Assembly: GCA_025917655.1 (NCBI GenBank)
Contig: CP084608.1
Location: 434,001 to 498,000 of the forward strand
From: Chlorella sorokiniana
Lineage: Eukaryota > Chlorophyta > Trebouxiophyceae > Chlorellales > Chlorellaceae
Direction: 5' to 3'
DNA: 64,000 nucleotides
The translations under genes and the position numbers were made by a program. Under the pieces are notes generated by a model that made no database searches, was not told the DNA's origin, and was given only the letters and a program-made list of their open reading frames with translations. Of the stretch, positions 1 to 10,714 are shown in pieces; positions within the stretch are counted from its first letter, which is position 1, and each line of letters begins with the position of its first letter.

Positions 1-1836
1 TGATTCTTTTGTTGAAGCAGGGTGCCCAGTTCCTGCCTATCCAGCCTATCCCCCAGTTCCTTGCTTCTCACTGCCCTACCCAATCAACCGAACACGCTTC
101 TCGCTGCTATACACAAGCAACCACATGCGTCGCGCCACGCCTGGACACGCACACACACACACACACGCGTGCGCGCGCACACTTGTGCCTCCCGCTGCAG
201 CCTTCAAGGCGATGGAGGCGGAGATGGAGGCGGAGGCGGAGGCGGAGGATGCCGCCGCTCCCCCAACCTGCCCACCAAAATCGAGTCAAAAGAGATCGAC
301 GTCATGCTGCGCTGCGCTGTGCTGCGATTCGACTTTGACGGCCGCTCCGGTGTGTGGCCCTTGCCCCTGTGCCCTTTATGAGCAGTCCAGTCCGTGCTCT
401 TTGCCAACAAGCGGTTGCCGCCCTGCCTTTTGACTGGCCAACTGCAGCCTGGGCAAGCCAGCATGGGGCCTTGTGCGCGTGTGCATACTGGCAGCCGCCT
501 GGCTTTGCGTTTGAACTTGCAGCATCACATCCCATCACATCTCGCTCAATGCGCACGCCTGCTGCACGCCCGCCTTGCGGCCGCAGCCCCACCGCCACTC
601 CCCCCGCCCCCCATCCTGTGTGCAGACGGGCGCAGCGTGCGCACCATGCTGGCCCACGTGGCGCCACGTCAGCTCATCCTGGTGCACGGTACCGCCGAAA
701 GTTCCGCCGCTCTTGCGGAGCACCTGCGCGGCGAGCTGGCCAGCCTGCTGACCCGGGTGCACACGCCGGCCGCGGGCCAGGCGGTGGAGCTGGCGGCGGA
801 GCCGTCGTACCGCCTCGCGCTCAGGTGGTGTACCGCTTTTGTCGCGCCGACTGGCGCCGCCCAGCTGGCCGGTCGGGGCCTGTCGCTTGCATTCAAGCCT
901 TGTGACCTGCCTGCATTCTGGTCTGGGGTGGTCTGGGAGAGCGGCTTGGTGAAGCAATTTGTCGGCCTGGGCCCTCCTCCCCCGCGCGGTACACACGTTG
1001 GCACCGTACTCCTTCCTGTACCGCAGCGACGAGCTGATGGCGGGGCTGCGCCAGCACCGTATCGGCGACTACCATCTGGCGTGGGTGGAGGGGGTGGTGG
1101 GCCCCCCGCAGACGGCTCCGAGGTGCGCTGGCTGCCGCTGCGGTGCGGTGTCGCCTCCACGTGTGACCTCCATGCATGCTGGCCTCCCGCTGCCGGAGCC
1201 TTCCCTTCTGCACCCGCCCTGCGCCCTGGCGGGTCCAAACTGCCGTCCACAGCCCTGCCTTGCGCCCCCTGCCAACCTGCCTCGTTCCGCTCTTTCCCCC
1301 TGTCTACCCCCCGCAGAGCCAGCTGCCGCAGCTGCGGCCGGCGGCAGGCGCCGGCGCCGAGGGCGGCTACGGCGGCGTGTTCATCGGCGATGCGCGCCTG
1401 TCGGGTGCCGCGCCGCCCGCCGCCGCTTGCTGGGGCCGCGTGCTGGCTGCGGGGGCCTGGGCGGCTGCAGGGGGCAGACAAACAGCACAGGCGACAGACG
1501 CCATCCCAGTCTGACAGCAAGTCAACGCCTCGAGTGTGTTCCCGCAGCGATGCCAGGCATTGAGCCCACCACTTCACTCCGCTTCGCTCACTCACCGCCC
1601 ACCCATCACTCGCCCTCCCCACCTCCCCCGCCACAGAGCTGAAGCAGGCTCTGGCGGCGGCTGGCATAGCCTCCGAGTTCCATGCGGGCGCGCTGTACTG
1701 CTCAGGCCATGTGGTGGTACGGCGGCGCCAGGCTGGCGGCGGCGCAGACGGCGGCGGCCTGGAGCTGGAGGGGGCGCTGTCGGAGCAGTACTACCGCATC
1801 CGGGAGGTGGTGTACGGGCAGTACCACATCTGCTGA
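1..1836 (+). CDS. CPSF2: CPSF100 / CPSF2, C-terminal part (partial)
   Basis: This is the 3' end of the 100-kDa subunit of the cleavage and polyadenylation specificity factor, the inactive metallo-beta-lactamase partner of CPSF73 in nuclear mRNA 3' processing. Visible exons are about 201-349, 626-824, 1027 to about 1122, 1317-1404 and 1637-1836. Joining 349 to 626 gives FDFDGRSDGRSVRTMLAHV, followed by QLILVHGTAES, both typical of the family. Later exons give LAWVEGVVG, VFIGDARLS and a tail ending QYYRIREVVYGQYHIC, the expected C-terminus. The stop is TGA at 1834-1836. The N-terminal beta-lactamase and beta-CASP regions lie left of the window. An acidic stretch (AMEAEMEAEAEAED) sits in a different frame from PTKIESK, so a base is probably missing in the C run near 261-272. 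The family call is secure; the exon 3 donor is not. Confidence 0.88.
145..185. repeat. (CA/CG)n dinucleotide microsatellite
   Basis: An alternating purine-pyrimidine run (CACACA changing to CGCGCG) lies in the intron just upstream of the first visible CPSF2 exon. It is simple-sequence DNA with no other function visible. Confidence 0.9.
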
Positions 1837-1984
1837 GCAATACCACGTCTGGTGCCAGCAGAGGTGCCTGCGGCGTCAGAACACGTCGTTCCTCCCTCTT
1901 CCCCGCTTTTCCCCCGCCTGCCCTGCTGCCCTTCCTCTCCTCCCGTCCCTGCCCTCCCCTGCCTCATCCCAATTGCATCATCTA

Positions 1985-2036
1985 AACATTTGAACATCTA
2001 AACATGTAATAAACATTTGAACATCTAAACATGTAT
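1985..2036. repeat. AT-rich direct repeat, two units
   Basis: The phrase aacatttgaacatctaaaca occurs twice in tandem, about 28 bp apart, with TGTAATA at the junction. It is the most AT-rich spot in the first 10 kb and sits where the CPSF2 transcript should end. Confidence 0.85.
2005..2009 (+). terminator. TGTAA polyadenylation signal, CPSF2
   Basis: TGTAA lies 169 bases after the CPSF2 stop. UGUAA is the established chlorophyte polyadenylation signal, so position and sequence fit. Confidence 0.6.
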
Positions 2037-2404
2037 TGCAAGACAATGCTGGCGCTAGCTGTAACGACGTTACTGAGAAGGGGCACTGACACGGCGTATT
2101 CCAGGTGGCGTGCCGGGTGCACGTCCTGAGAGCTCAAGCCCAGGCGGCGCTGCCGGAGGTTGCGAGTGAGGCCAGTTGAGTTCAGCGAAATCAAGCCTGA
2201 GAGCGCGGCGCCGTGAAAGGATCATGCAGGCGTCGCATCGGTTCAGAACACAGGGCGGCTGCGGCGCTGCTGCACGCTGCTCGTCCCCGCAACCCAACGC
2301 AACACCATGGCGTTGCAGGAAGGATCTCAAGATGGGGGTTTCTGTTTCCAGCACTGTTGGTCGTAGATGCATCACCCTGCAAGGCTCGGAATCGCTGCCG
2401 CCGC

Positions 2405-5400
2405 TCAGTCGCAGCCGCCGCTGTCGCCGCCGCTATCGCCGCCGCTATAGCCGCCGCTATCGCCGCTGGAATAGCCGCCGCTGGAGTCGCCGCTGCTCCA
2501 GCTTGAGCCGCCAACGCTGTAGCCCCCGCTGTAGCTGGTGTCCACAGTAGGGGTGTTGTCTGTCGGCGAGCTCGTGACGAGGCTGGTGTCCACAGCAGCG
2601 GTGTTGTCTGTCGGCGAGCTCGTGACGAAGCTGGTGTCCACAGCAGCGGTGTTGTCTGTCGGCGAGCTCGCGGCCTGCGGGGTCTCCAGCTGCGCGGCCT
2701 CCGCCTCCGGCTCCGCCTCGGCTCCCGCCTCAACGGGTGCCTCAGCGGCTGCCTCCGCCGCCGCGGCCACCTGCTCCTCCTTCTCCTTTTTCTCCTCCGC
2801 CTCCGCCTGTGCCTCTGCCGCAGCAGCAGCCTCCTCCGCCTCCGCCGCGTCAGCAGCCTCTTGCTCCTGTGCCGCCGCGAAAGCCTCCTCCGCCTCCGCC
2901 TGCTGCGCCTGCCAAGCGTCCAGCCGCTCCTGCATCGCCCGCAGCCTTTCCTCACGGGCGGCGGCGGCCGCCGCCGCCTCCTCCTCCCTCTGCCTCCGCG
3001 CCTCCGCCTGCCTGACCGCAAGCTCCCTGGCGCTTGCAGGCGCCGCGCTGCCTGCAGGGCCGCCCTGGCCCTCCGGCAGGGCACGGGAGAGGAAGGGCGG
3101 CGCCACCACCCGCCCCTTGGCTCCAGCCACCTCCACCGCCAGCCCCTCCAGGTCGATCTGCGCGCCCGAAGACTTGCAGCGCAGGTAGGCCAGGGCGCGG
3201 TGGCGGCCTGCACAGCATGCGCAGCAGGCACAGCATGAGGCACAGCGTGCCGCTCCGCATGGCAGCAGTGGAAATGACATGGCGGGCGGCGGACCGCAGT
3301 CGTCTCCCAGAAGACCCAGAAACGGAGCAGCAGGCAGGGGGCCAGGAGTTTGCAAGGCTGATCCAAAGGCATGCAACCCAGGCCTCTCCTTTTCCCCGCA
3401 GCGCGCGTGAACGAAGTAAGAAGGGGCGCTGTCACAGCAGCGACAGAGGCTGACCGAGGGAGCACCCACTGTCTGGAGTGTCGACATAGCTGGTGACGCG
3501 GCCCAGCGCGGCGCCGCCGCCCGCCGCCGCCACCTCGTCGCCCACGGCGCACGGCGTCTCCATTTCCAGCAGCCACAGCTGCTGCTTCACGGCATCCAGA
3601 TTGTGCACCTGGCGGCGGGAGCAAGCAGACCAGGAACGAATCATGTGTGGGAGGGTTCAAGGTAGGAAAATGGCATGAGGGGCGGAGGGCAGGCTGGACG
3701 CCTGCACGGCCTGCTGGGGAGGCAGCTGCTGCTGCAGTTGCTGCGCTCGCCCTTCCCTCTCACCCACTGCACTGCATGGATCCAGGTTGTGAGCGCACTA
3801 GGCGCCCGCTGCCCACCTTGGCAATCGTTTCCTGGCCGATGTAGCAGCCCTTCTGCAGGGACACGGCGTGGTACAGCCCTGCCTCCAGTGGGTTGTACTG
3901 CTCGGTCAGCTCGGCGCGCCGGGGCGGGACGCCCGCCAGCACCCGCGCCATCTCCCAAACATCCCGCCCCGCCGGCACAACGCCCTCCTGCAGGATGGAT
4001 CAAGCAAGCGAGTACGAATCGTCAAGCCCAATCGGGCATGGTGGGCAGAGAAGCAATTCGTCTGTAGATGCAGCAGGGTGGTGGCGCCTGTCCAGAGCAG
4101 CAGCAGGCACGAGGCCAGGCGGCATCGCCAGCGCGGCCCCGCTTGGCAGGCTGCGGCACACGCGGCACCACCTGTCGCACGCCACCACAGGCAGGCTGCA
4201 AGCGCAGAGCCCGGGCCGGGTCTGGTCAGCAGGCACGCAGCAGGGAGGCTTGCCTGTGAGGTGAGCACGCGCCAGAGGTCGGCCGCCACTGACTCGTCGG
4301 CGATGAAGGTGTAGCCTGGGCCCGGCAGCCCGCCCCCGCCGCCACGATGACGGGCTTGCCTGCAGCGCGGAGGGTGGCTGGGCGCTGCTTCACAGGCCGC
4401 ATATCCTGGGCTGCTGGGTTCAGCAAGGTTCAGCAAACCGAGCAGCCCCAGCAACCAGCACCACAATCATCCACGCGCTTGGTGCCCCACACCCACCCTG
4501 GAAGCTGAGCAGGCGGTGGTTGCCAGCTGGCGCATCGCACAGGTCGTCCGCCCGCAGCGTGCGCAGCACGGCGTCTGCCCCCGGCCCCACAAGGGAGAAC
4601 ATGGCTGTCTTGGCGGACACATCCTCCAGTGTGACCTGCACTCAACACACAGGGGGCACGCGGGCGACAGCTGTGAGAGGGGAGCGAGTGTAAGCGGGCT
4701 GGCTGGGGGTCACGGGAACTCGGGACGCAGGCAGGCGTGGCATTGCCCAGGGCGGGGCGCTAAGACAAAAACTTCAAGACGTTTTCACAGGATGCAGGGG
4801 GCCCAGCATTCCATGTTGCGCTTTCGTGCGTCGCTGCGCTGCCTAGCCATTCCTCTGTCGACAGCACCCGATGGGCGGCAACATGCCTGGTCGGCCGGGA
4901 AGATGTACTTGTCCAGCCGCTGGCGCAGCTTCTCCCTCATGCCCGGGGACGTCACGATCAGCAGGCCGCTGCCCTGGGCGTAGACGGTGGCCAGGTCAAG
5001 GGTGCGGGCCTGGGCGGTGACAAACACCTGCAGAGTTCGGACATACGGAAAATGGATCAGGAGGCGGGCGAGAGCATGACAACGGAGGATGAAGGGGACA
5101 GAAAGGCGGGCAAAGGCGTGGTAGGAGGACCCTCCACGTGACAGGAACAAACGGCAACCCCATGCACGGGGCAAAACGCATTTCCGCTTCCATGTGCCCA
5201 CACACCGGTCCCGGTACCAGTTGAACGCACCGTGTCGCAGCCTTGGCCGGGGCGCAGTTCCAGGGTGTCGGCGGTGGACTGGCCGTGCAGGAAGGCCAGG
5301 CGCCCCTCCCCCGCCAGCCGAAGGCGGCCCCAGTGGGAGCGGTCGAACAGCGCGGCTGCAGGTACAGGGGGAAGCAGCCGGGCGGGCAGGGCCGTGTGTA

Positions 5401-6175
5401 TGGGAGTTGGCTTACGAGCGTGTGTGGGTGTGTGCGGGGGGGGCTTTGGCCGCAACTGGCTACAGGAAGCAGACGATGCAGCGGCAACACATGCGCCACC
5501 GGCGGCACGCCACCAGCGGCATGGCTGCCCCAGCCAGCCGCCGCGCCGCACCCTTGTTCTCCACAGCGTGCATGGCCCGTGCGTCGTTGCGGAAATGCAC
5601 CACCACGCCCTCGTCCTGCAGGAGCCGGGAGAAGAAACAAAGTGAAGAGATTGCGCCGCTGCTCCGTGTTCAGGACAGCCGGGTGGACCGTCTTGTGCAG
5701 CGGGCTGGGGAGTGCGGCGGAGCTCACGTCAAACACGGCGCCCTGCTCGGTTTGCAGGGAGGCCAGGTCGGCATCGATTTCCGGGAGGTCCAGGTCGCCC
5801 AGCAGCGCGTCCAGATCAGGCAGCTCAGGGGCGGCGGCCGCTCGCCACGCCTCCCGACGCGGTCGCGGAGCTGCAAGCTGCTGCCGGAGATGCAAGGGAT
5901 GCGTGGTCGACTGGCTCAGGGACTGCTGCCTGTGAAGCACACGGGGAGGAGGATGGGATGCAGAGGGCTCGTTGACAGGCATAACCAAGCGGACGTGGTA
6001 GGCTGGTAGCGGGCAGCGGTGGCGGCCGTATGGGAGCAGGCAATGAAGAAGGGGCTCTCCTGGCGCGTAGTCCTCACCCAATAGCGTGCGGTGTCGATGT
6101 GCATCGCTGTCGCCGGCAATGCGGGAGGGAAGCGGGCAAAGCCGGCTGGTACGTCCCCAACCGGGCACTTTTCAT
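2405..6175 (-). CDS. plastid YgfZ/GcvT-like folate-binding protein with extended C-terminus
   Basis: COG0354 (YgfZ/IBA57) family protein, closest in pattern to the plant plastid member At1g60990. The family binds folate and supports Fe-S enzymes; the plastid form's exact substrate is not settled. Exons on the minus strand are 6175-6078, 5929-5728, 5615-5552, 5355-5231, 5027-4887, 4635-4497, 4359-4254, 3987-3817, 3608-3470 and 3207-2405. The first exon is Ser/Arg/Pro-rich and lacks acidic residues, like a transit peptide. Diagnostic motifs are FDRSHWGRLRL, FLHGQSTADTLELRPGQGCD, KYIFPAD and the family signature KGCYIGQETIAK in exon 8. The last exon adds about 265 residues absent from typical members: an Ala/Glu/Arg coiled coil, three 16-residue repeats and a Gly/Ser/Tyr tail. 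Introns 5 and 7 use GC donors (4886-4885, 4253-4252). One frame slip lies near 4328-4341 in a C run. Confidence 0.88.
2538..2678 (-). repeat. 48-bp tandem repeat, about three units, within the YgfZ-like gene
   Basis: Three consecutive 48-bp units encode a 16-residue repeat of the form SSPTDNTAAVDTSxVT. The second and third units are nearly identical at the DNA level, which indicates recent expansion. The frame is kept across all units. Confidence 0.88.
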
Positions 6176-6644
6176 GGCTGCCGCTCTTATCAGCAGGTCA
6201 ATGGCGAGTATTTTAGCGCGGTGTCAAGCATGCAATCACGGGGCAGCGAAGGATAAAATGCCAGCAGTACTGCCAGGGCTGTGTTGTACATGCCCGTAAC
6301 GCGTTATACGTGACATGCTGCAGGTCACGACTGCCGTAAAGCACTATCACACAATACTTGAATGGGTTCCAGATGCATCTACTGGGAGGCCAAGCAAAGG
6401 CGGCGCTAGGCTCGGGCGTGCCGTGGTGACGCAGCGCAGTGACAGCTGCGCGCCGCAGTGAGGGCGCTTCGCTCAGCAAACGCGCGCCACTGAATCTCAG
6501 TGCTCCAAAGGGCAATGCGCAATGACGAATGCAATGAAGGAACAGCATAATGCATGGGCCTGTCACCGACCAGGCCAAACCAAACAGCACAGCGTTCAGC
6601 AGGCACGGCCAGGCGCAAGGCCCGGATCGATTCTGAAGATATCT
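6176..6644. other. intergenic, upstream of YgfZ-like gene and downstream of cysteine protease
   Basis: No gene is seen. Base composition drops toward AT between 6180 and 6350. This should hold the promoter of the minus-strand YgfZ-like gene and the 3' UTR of the cysteine protease. No TTACA (minus-strand TGTAA) was found. Confidence 0.55.
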
Positions 6645-9600
6645 TCACTCCTGGCTGTTGGAGAGCCAGTTGGTCCAGGGCCGCCAGTAGTCGGCCAGGG
6701 CCGCCAGGCTCAGCTGACCAGCGCCCCGCATGTCCCGCTTGAGCATCTGCATCGCAGGAGCGGTGCCAGCCAGGCGCTGAGGACGGCTCACGACACCGCT
6801 GCGCCGGCGCCCAGCGAAAGTCGCAGGAGTGGCTGCGGCCAGCTGGCCAGCTGGCCAGAGGGGGCAGAAAGCGAGTGCTGCTCTGGCAGCCTGTGCTGGA
6901 GCCAGCACACAAGCGGAGGGACAGGGGTGCAAGAAACGAGTGCTGCTCTGGCAGCTTGCTGGAGCCAGCGGAGCCGCGGCGGCCCCTTGCCTGGTCCGGG
7001 TTGGGTGTGGTTTTGAGAGCAAAGCCGGGAAGGTCGCCAGCCCCGCCTGGCCGTCCCGGTCAGCCACGCCGCGCTTCAGCCGCACGTAGCCGCCCTCGCC
7101 CCAGTGCTCTCCCCATGAGTTCTTCACCAGCCAGCTGCAGAGGGGTGGGCGAGTGCACACCACTGGGTGCCCAAAGGGCGGGGGAGGGTGGACAGCCAGC
7201 AGTTCCGGCACTAACAAACACTGCAAGTTTCCCGGGCTCAGCAACAACGCAGCCTGATCAATAGAAAAGCCCCGCCCAGCGCTGGCGCCGCAATGAGACT
7301 CCCCACTCCCCCTTTGGGCCAGCTGCAGCGGGTGCGGCAGGGCATCGCAGCGGCGCCAAGGCGCACGCGCTCACAATTGCTCTCCCGTCTGGGCGTCGGT
7401 GTCGTAGCCGACAACCAGCAGAGAATGGTCCAGGGGCGGGTGCACTGCACGCTGTCCCCCATGACGCCGCTCTTGTACCTGAATATTGTACCGCAGGGGG
7501 CACATGGGTGGGTGGGAAGGTGTGAGAGTGTGTGTGAGGGGGAGGGGTTAAAAGTGGTGTGTGGATGGGCAGGGATGCGTAGGTTGGGTTGGGGTCTGAG
7601 TGGGTAGAGGCGGGCTGGGCGGTTGGTGAGCGCAGCTCGCGGGGGGTATAGCACGGCATGCAGTCCTAGGAGCAAGCATAGCCTGAGGCGCAGACAGAGG
7701 CAGGCTCGGGCTGCAAGGCAACAAGGCTGTGCGAAGGGGAGCGCGGGCAGCGTGACCGCGGCACGCAGCTCACAGGTGCCACTGGTCCAGGAACTCGCCG
7801 CAGCAGACCGCCACCACCGTGGGCTGCAGCGGGGGCAGGGCAGGGCACAGGCTTAGAGCGCAGGCAGCGGCGGTCGAGCAGCAGGCACAGCAGCAGCAGG
7901 AGCAGCGCGGCCCCATGCCCTTTGGGGGCCATGAGTACGCAGGTGTGGGGGTCCGCTGCAAGGCGCAGGGCCTGCTGGAGCTCTGCAAACCGCGCTGCCC
8001 TTGGGATTGGCCGCCCCACACTGCTTGTAGCACCCCAGCCTGCGGCTTCATCGGGCGGGGGGTCCGCCGGCAAGCGCCCACCGTGTGTGACACGCTCTGC
8101 ATCAGCGCAGTCTCGTTGTGCTTGGGCACATCCACGTGGCCGTCGATGGTCACCACGCGGCGCCTGCTCGGGGTGGGGTGGTGGAGGGGCTGGGTGGTGG
8201 AGACGCAGCAGCGCCATTTTTCATGCTGGCCCCCAGGAATCGACAGAATGATGCTTCGCCCATGCACGGTGAGCAGCTCTGCCGAAGCCGCGCACATGCC
8301 GGCCCTCCCTGAGCCAGCCTTGCGTCGCAGCCCGTGCCCCGACGGCAGCCCCAGCCCCAGCAGCCCCCACCGCTTCATGCGCCGCCGGTGGCACGCAGTC
8401 TCCTTGGCCTGGTAGGGCCAGTCCGCGTCCGGAGTCCACCCCGCCGTTGTCTTGCACCCACTGGAACACGTTGGAGAAGTCGCCGCCTGCAGGGCGGCGC
8501 AGCGAGGGCGGTGGGCAGGGCGCTGGGCGCCAGTGGGCGGGGCCGCGAGGAAGGCGATGACAGAGAGGCTGCGTGCAGCCGCAGCAGCACGCGGCAGCCC
8601 CCGCTGCGCGTCGCAGGCTGTTGCGTTGCCCAGCAGGCAGCGGCTCTCACCGTCGCGCCGTAGTCCAGTCCGTCGCAGTCCACGATCTCCTGCTCGCTCA
8701 GCGTGGTCAGCTCGCCGGTGTACAGCGTGTTGGCAGCCTCCACCCCTGCCAGCCCGCCAAAAGCGTAGCAGCAGCTGCGGAGCACAGCCAAGGTGTGGTG
8801 CGGGGGATAGGGGCAGGGGCGGGAGGGGACGGAGGTGTTTTTAGCACGCGGGCTGGCCAGGGAAGTGCCAGGCATGCAGCGGCAGCAGCGTTGCGAGGCG
8901 GGTGGTGCCACGCACAGCGCATCAGCTCACCCGCAGGGCGCGCCGCCCACATGCCTTGCAGGGTGGTGGGGGCGGGGTAACATAAAAGCCGTCGTTGCCA
9001 AGGCGCAATAGGCAAGCGAGCACAGCACACAGCCTTGCTGGCAACAACGACACAGCAGAAAGGACAATGACAGCAGGCAAGGGGGCGGGCGTGCAGCTGC
9101 GCCTCACTGGTCCTTTACAGGGGTAATCTTCCCCTCGGCGCGCCAGTCGCGCGCGGCGGCGGCACCTCGTCGCCGTACGGGAACTTCTTGCCCTTGGACC
9201 TCCCCTCCTTGTTGGCTGCCTCGGCGGCGGCGCGGAGCTCGCGCAGGTCTTTGGGGCTGCAGAGCGGCGCAGCAGCACAAGGGGAACACATACGGAAATC
9301 AACATGAGGAGAGTGGGGAAAACTGGCAGAGCTCAACAGGAGGCAGCATGGCTGCTTGCGGGCCCCCGCACTGCCAGGCTGGCGAGGCCTCAAGCCAGTC
9401 CCGCATGCGGCAGCCGCTGCTGCTGCCAGTCCACAGCTGGCGCAAGCGAATGAGGTGCAGGCAGTGGCCTCCCTGGCTGTGCCCCCTGCCCTGCTCCCGC
9501 CCACATGGGCGACTGAAACGAGCAAAGAGAAGCGAAGCAAGCAGGGTTTCCTTCGTCACGTAACCCATCCTCACTTGTGGCCAAAGTAGCGCAGGCGGAA

Positions 9601-10298
9601 TTCTTCAGCAGTCAGGTCGGCGTGGGCGTTGAGGCCCAGCTGGAATGTTTGGTCGTTGCGCGCGTTGTGGGCCGCAATTTTGGCCAAGTTGGCCTGCAGG
9701 ATGGCATGAAAAAGGTAGGGTATGGCGGGTTCAGCGTGGGGCGAAGCAGCAGCAGGAAGCAGAGACCAAGGCCGACGAGGCGGGCGGGGGAAGGGTGTGA
9801 GCATCCAGCCTGGTGCCGCCACCCGCTGCGCGTGCACGCCGTGAGCCCTGCGGTCAACGCACCTTGAAGGCCTCGTGACGCCGCGCATACTCCTCGCTGT
9901 CCCCCAAATACGGCTTGCTGTGCAGGCGGGCAAACTCTTCAAAGGCCGCAGCCGGGTCGGCCTGCAAGGCAGTGGAGGTGGTGGCGGCGGGTTATGCGCT
10001 GGCGCTGGCGCACCCAGCATGCATTGAAGGGCATGGCTGGGATGGGATGGCATGCAAAATGGCATAAAGGGTGTTCTCGCGGTTCAGCAGCCCACGAGAC
10101 CACGTCGTAGGCAAAGTGGGATGGCGTGCATGGCGCCGGCGGGGACGTCGGCGGCAGTTGGCAAGGGCGCTTGCGAGGCGCTTGGCGGCAGCTGTTGACC
10201 TGTGCCTTCGTCAGCAGTTGGTCGTACGCGTGGCTGGGCACGCTGGCCAGGCAGGCAGGGAGCGCCACCACCAGGCTGACAAGGGTTAGCAGCCGCAT
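6645..10298 (-). CDS. papain-type cysteine protease (C1A) with I29 propeptide
   Basis: Secreted or vacuolar cysteine endopeptidase. Exons on the minus strand are 10298-10200, 9961-9863, 9693-9575, 9256-9108, 8954-8931, 8775-8651, 8486-8371, 8163-8094, 7823-7774, 7478-7375 and 7134-6645. The start MRLLTLVSLVVALPACLAS is a signal peptide. An I29 prodomain follows (FEEFARLHSKPY, HADLTAEEFRLRYFG), then DWRAEGKITPVKDQ. Joining the 24-base exon 8954-8931 to the next gives CGCCYAFGG at the active site, where most relatives have CGSCWAF. SEQEIVDC, the catalytic His in LDHSLLVVGYD and the Asn in VKNSWGEHWGEGGY follow. The frame slips near 9141-9168, 8419-8440 and 7430-7440, and phase is off at the 8651/8486 junction. 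The C-terminal 150 residues past GLATFPALLSK are unlike papains and may hold an unrecognised intron. Confidence 0.88.
6866..6975. repeat. direct repeat, two copies, about 38 bp
   Basis: The phrase gagtgctgctctggcagc with its flanks, ending ggagccagc, occurs at about 6868-6906 and again at about 6935-6972. It lies in the 3' part of the cysteine protease gene, either coding tail or 3' UTR. Confidence 0.8.
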
Positions 10299-10714
10299 GG
10301 CGGTGTTGTAGCTGCCGCTTGCCTCGATGTGTGTGTATGATGGGCGGTATCCAATTCTCTATCGCACAAGGAACATGGTTCACCCCCGCAGAAACCTAGT
10401 GCTGCTAGCACCCAGCACGTGGTGCGATGGCGGCGCCGACATTTGTCTTCGACTCAAGGTGTACCTCTGATCAAGTTCAGTGCAGAGCACACCAGCCGGC
10501 AGCAAAGCGGGCCCTCAATATTCAAAACCCTTTCGACCGCCTGATGCCGCCGCCATCTCTGCATCTTGCTTGCTTCACGCAGGCACAATCCTTCCTCAGT
10601 AGACAAACATGGCATGCACATCCGTCCCATTGATAGACAACGTAGGCTGGTTGATGCTGCTTGTTTCTGATGTTCTGGCGGATTGTGAATGGCGGCACTG
10701 CTGTCGTCAGAACC
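10299..10714. other. intergenic region upstream of the cysteine protease
   Basis: No gene is seen with confidence. It should contain the promoter of the minus-strand protease. An open frame from the neighbouring coiled-coil gene continues to 10522 if its suggested stop near 10715 is wrong. Confidence 0.5.

Larger units (their letters stand above)
1837..2404. other. 3' intergenic region between convergent CPSF2 and YgfZ-like genes
   Basis: No gene is seen here. The two flanking genes converge on this stretch. It holds a pyrimidine-rich 3' UTR-like segment (about 1885-1980), a short AT-rich direct repeat and a TGTAA signal near 2005. Confidence 0.7.

Noticed and set aside
2538-2678. CRISPR-like array in the 48-bp repeats
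   Set aside because: Units are contiguous with no spacers and encode a peptide repeat in a nuclear gene.
2191-3660. 489-codon open frame on the minus strand
   Set aside because: It overlaps the real last exons of the YgfZ-like gene in another frame and is Arg/Ala/Pro-rich, typical of GC-rich shadow frames.
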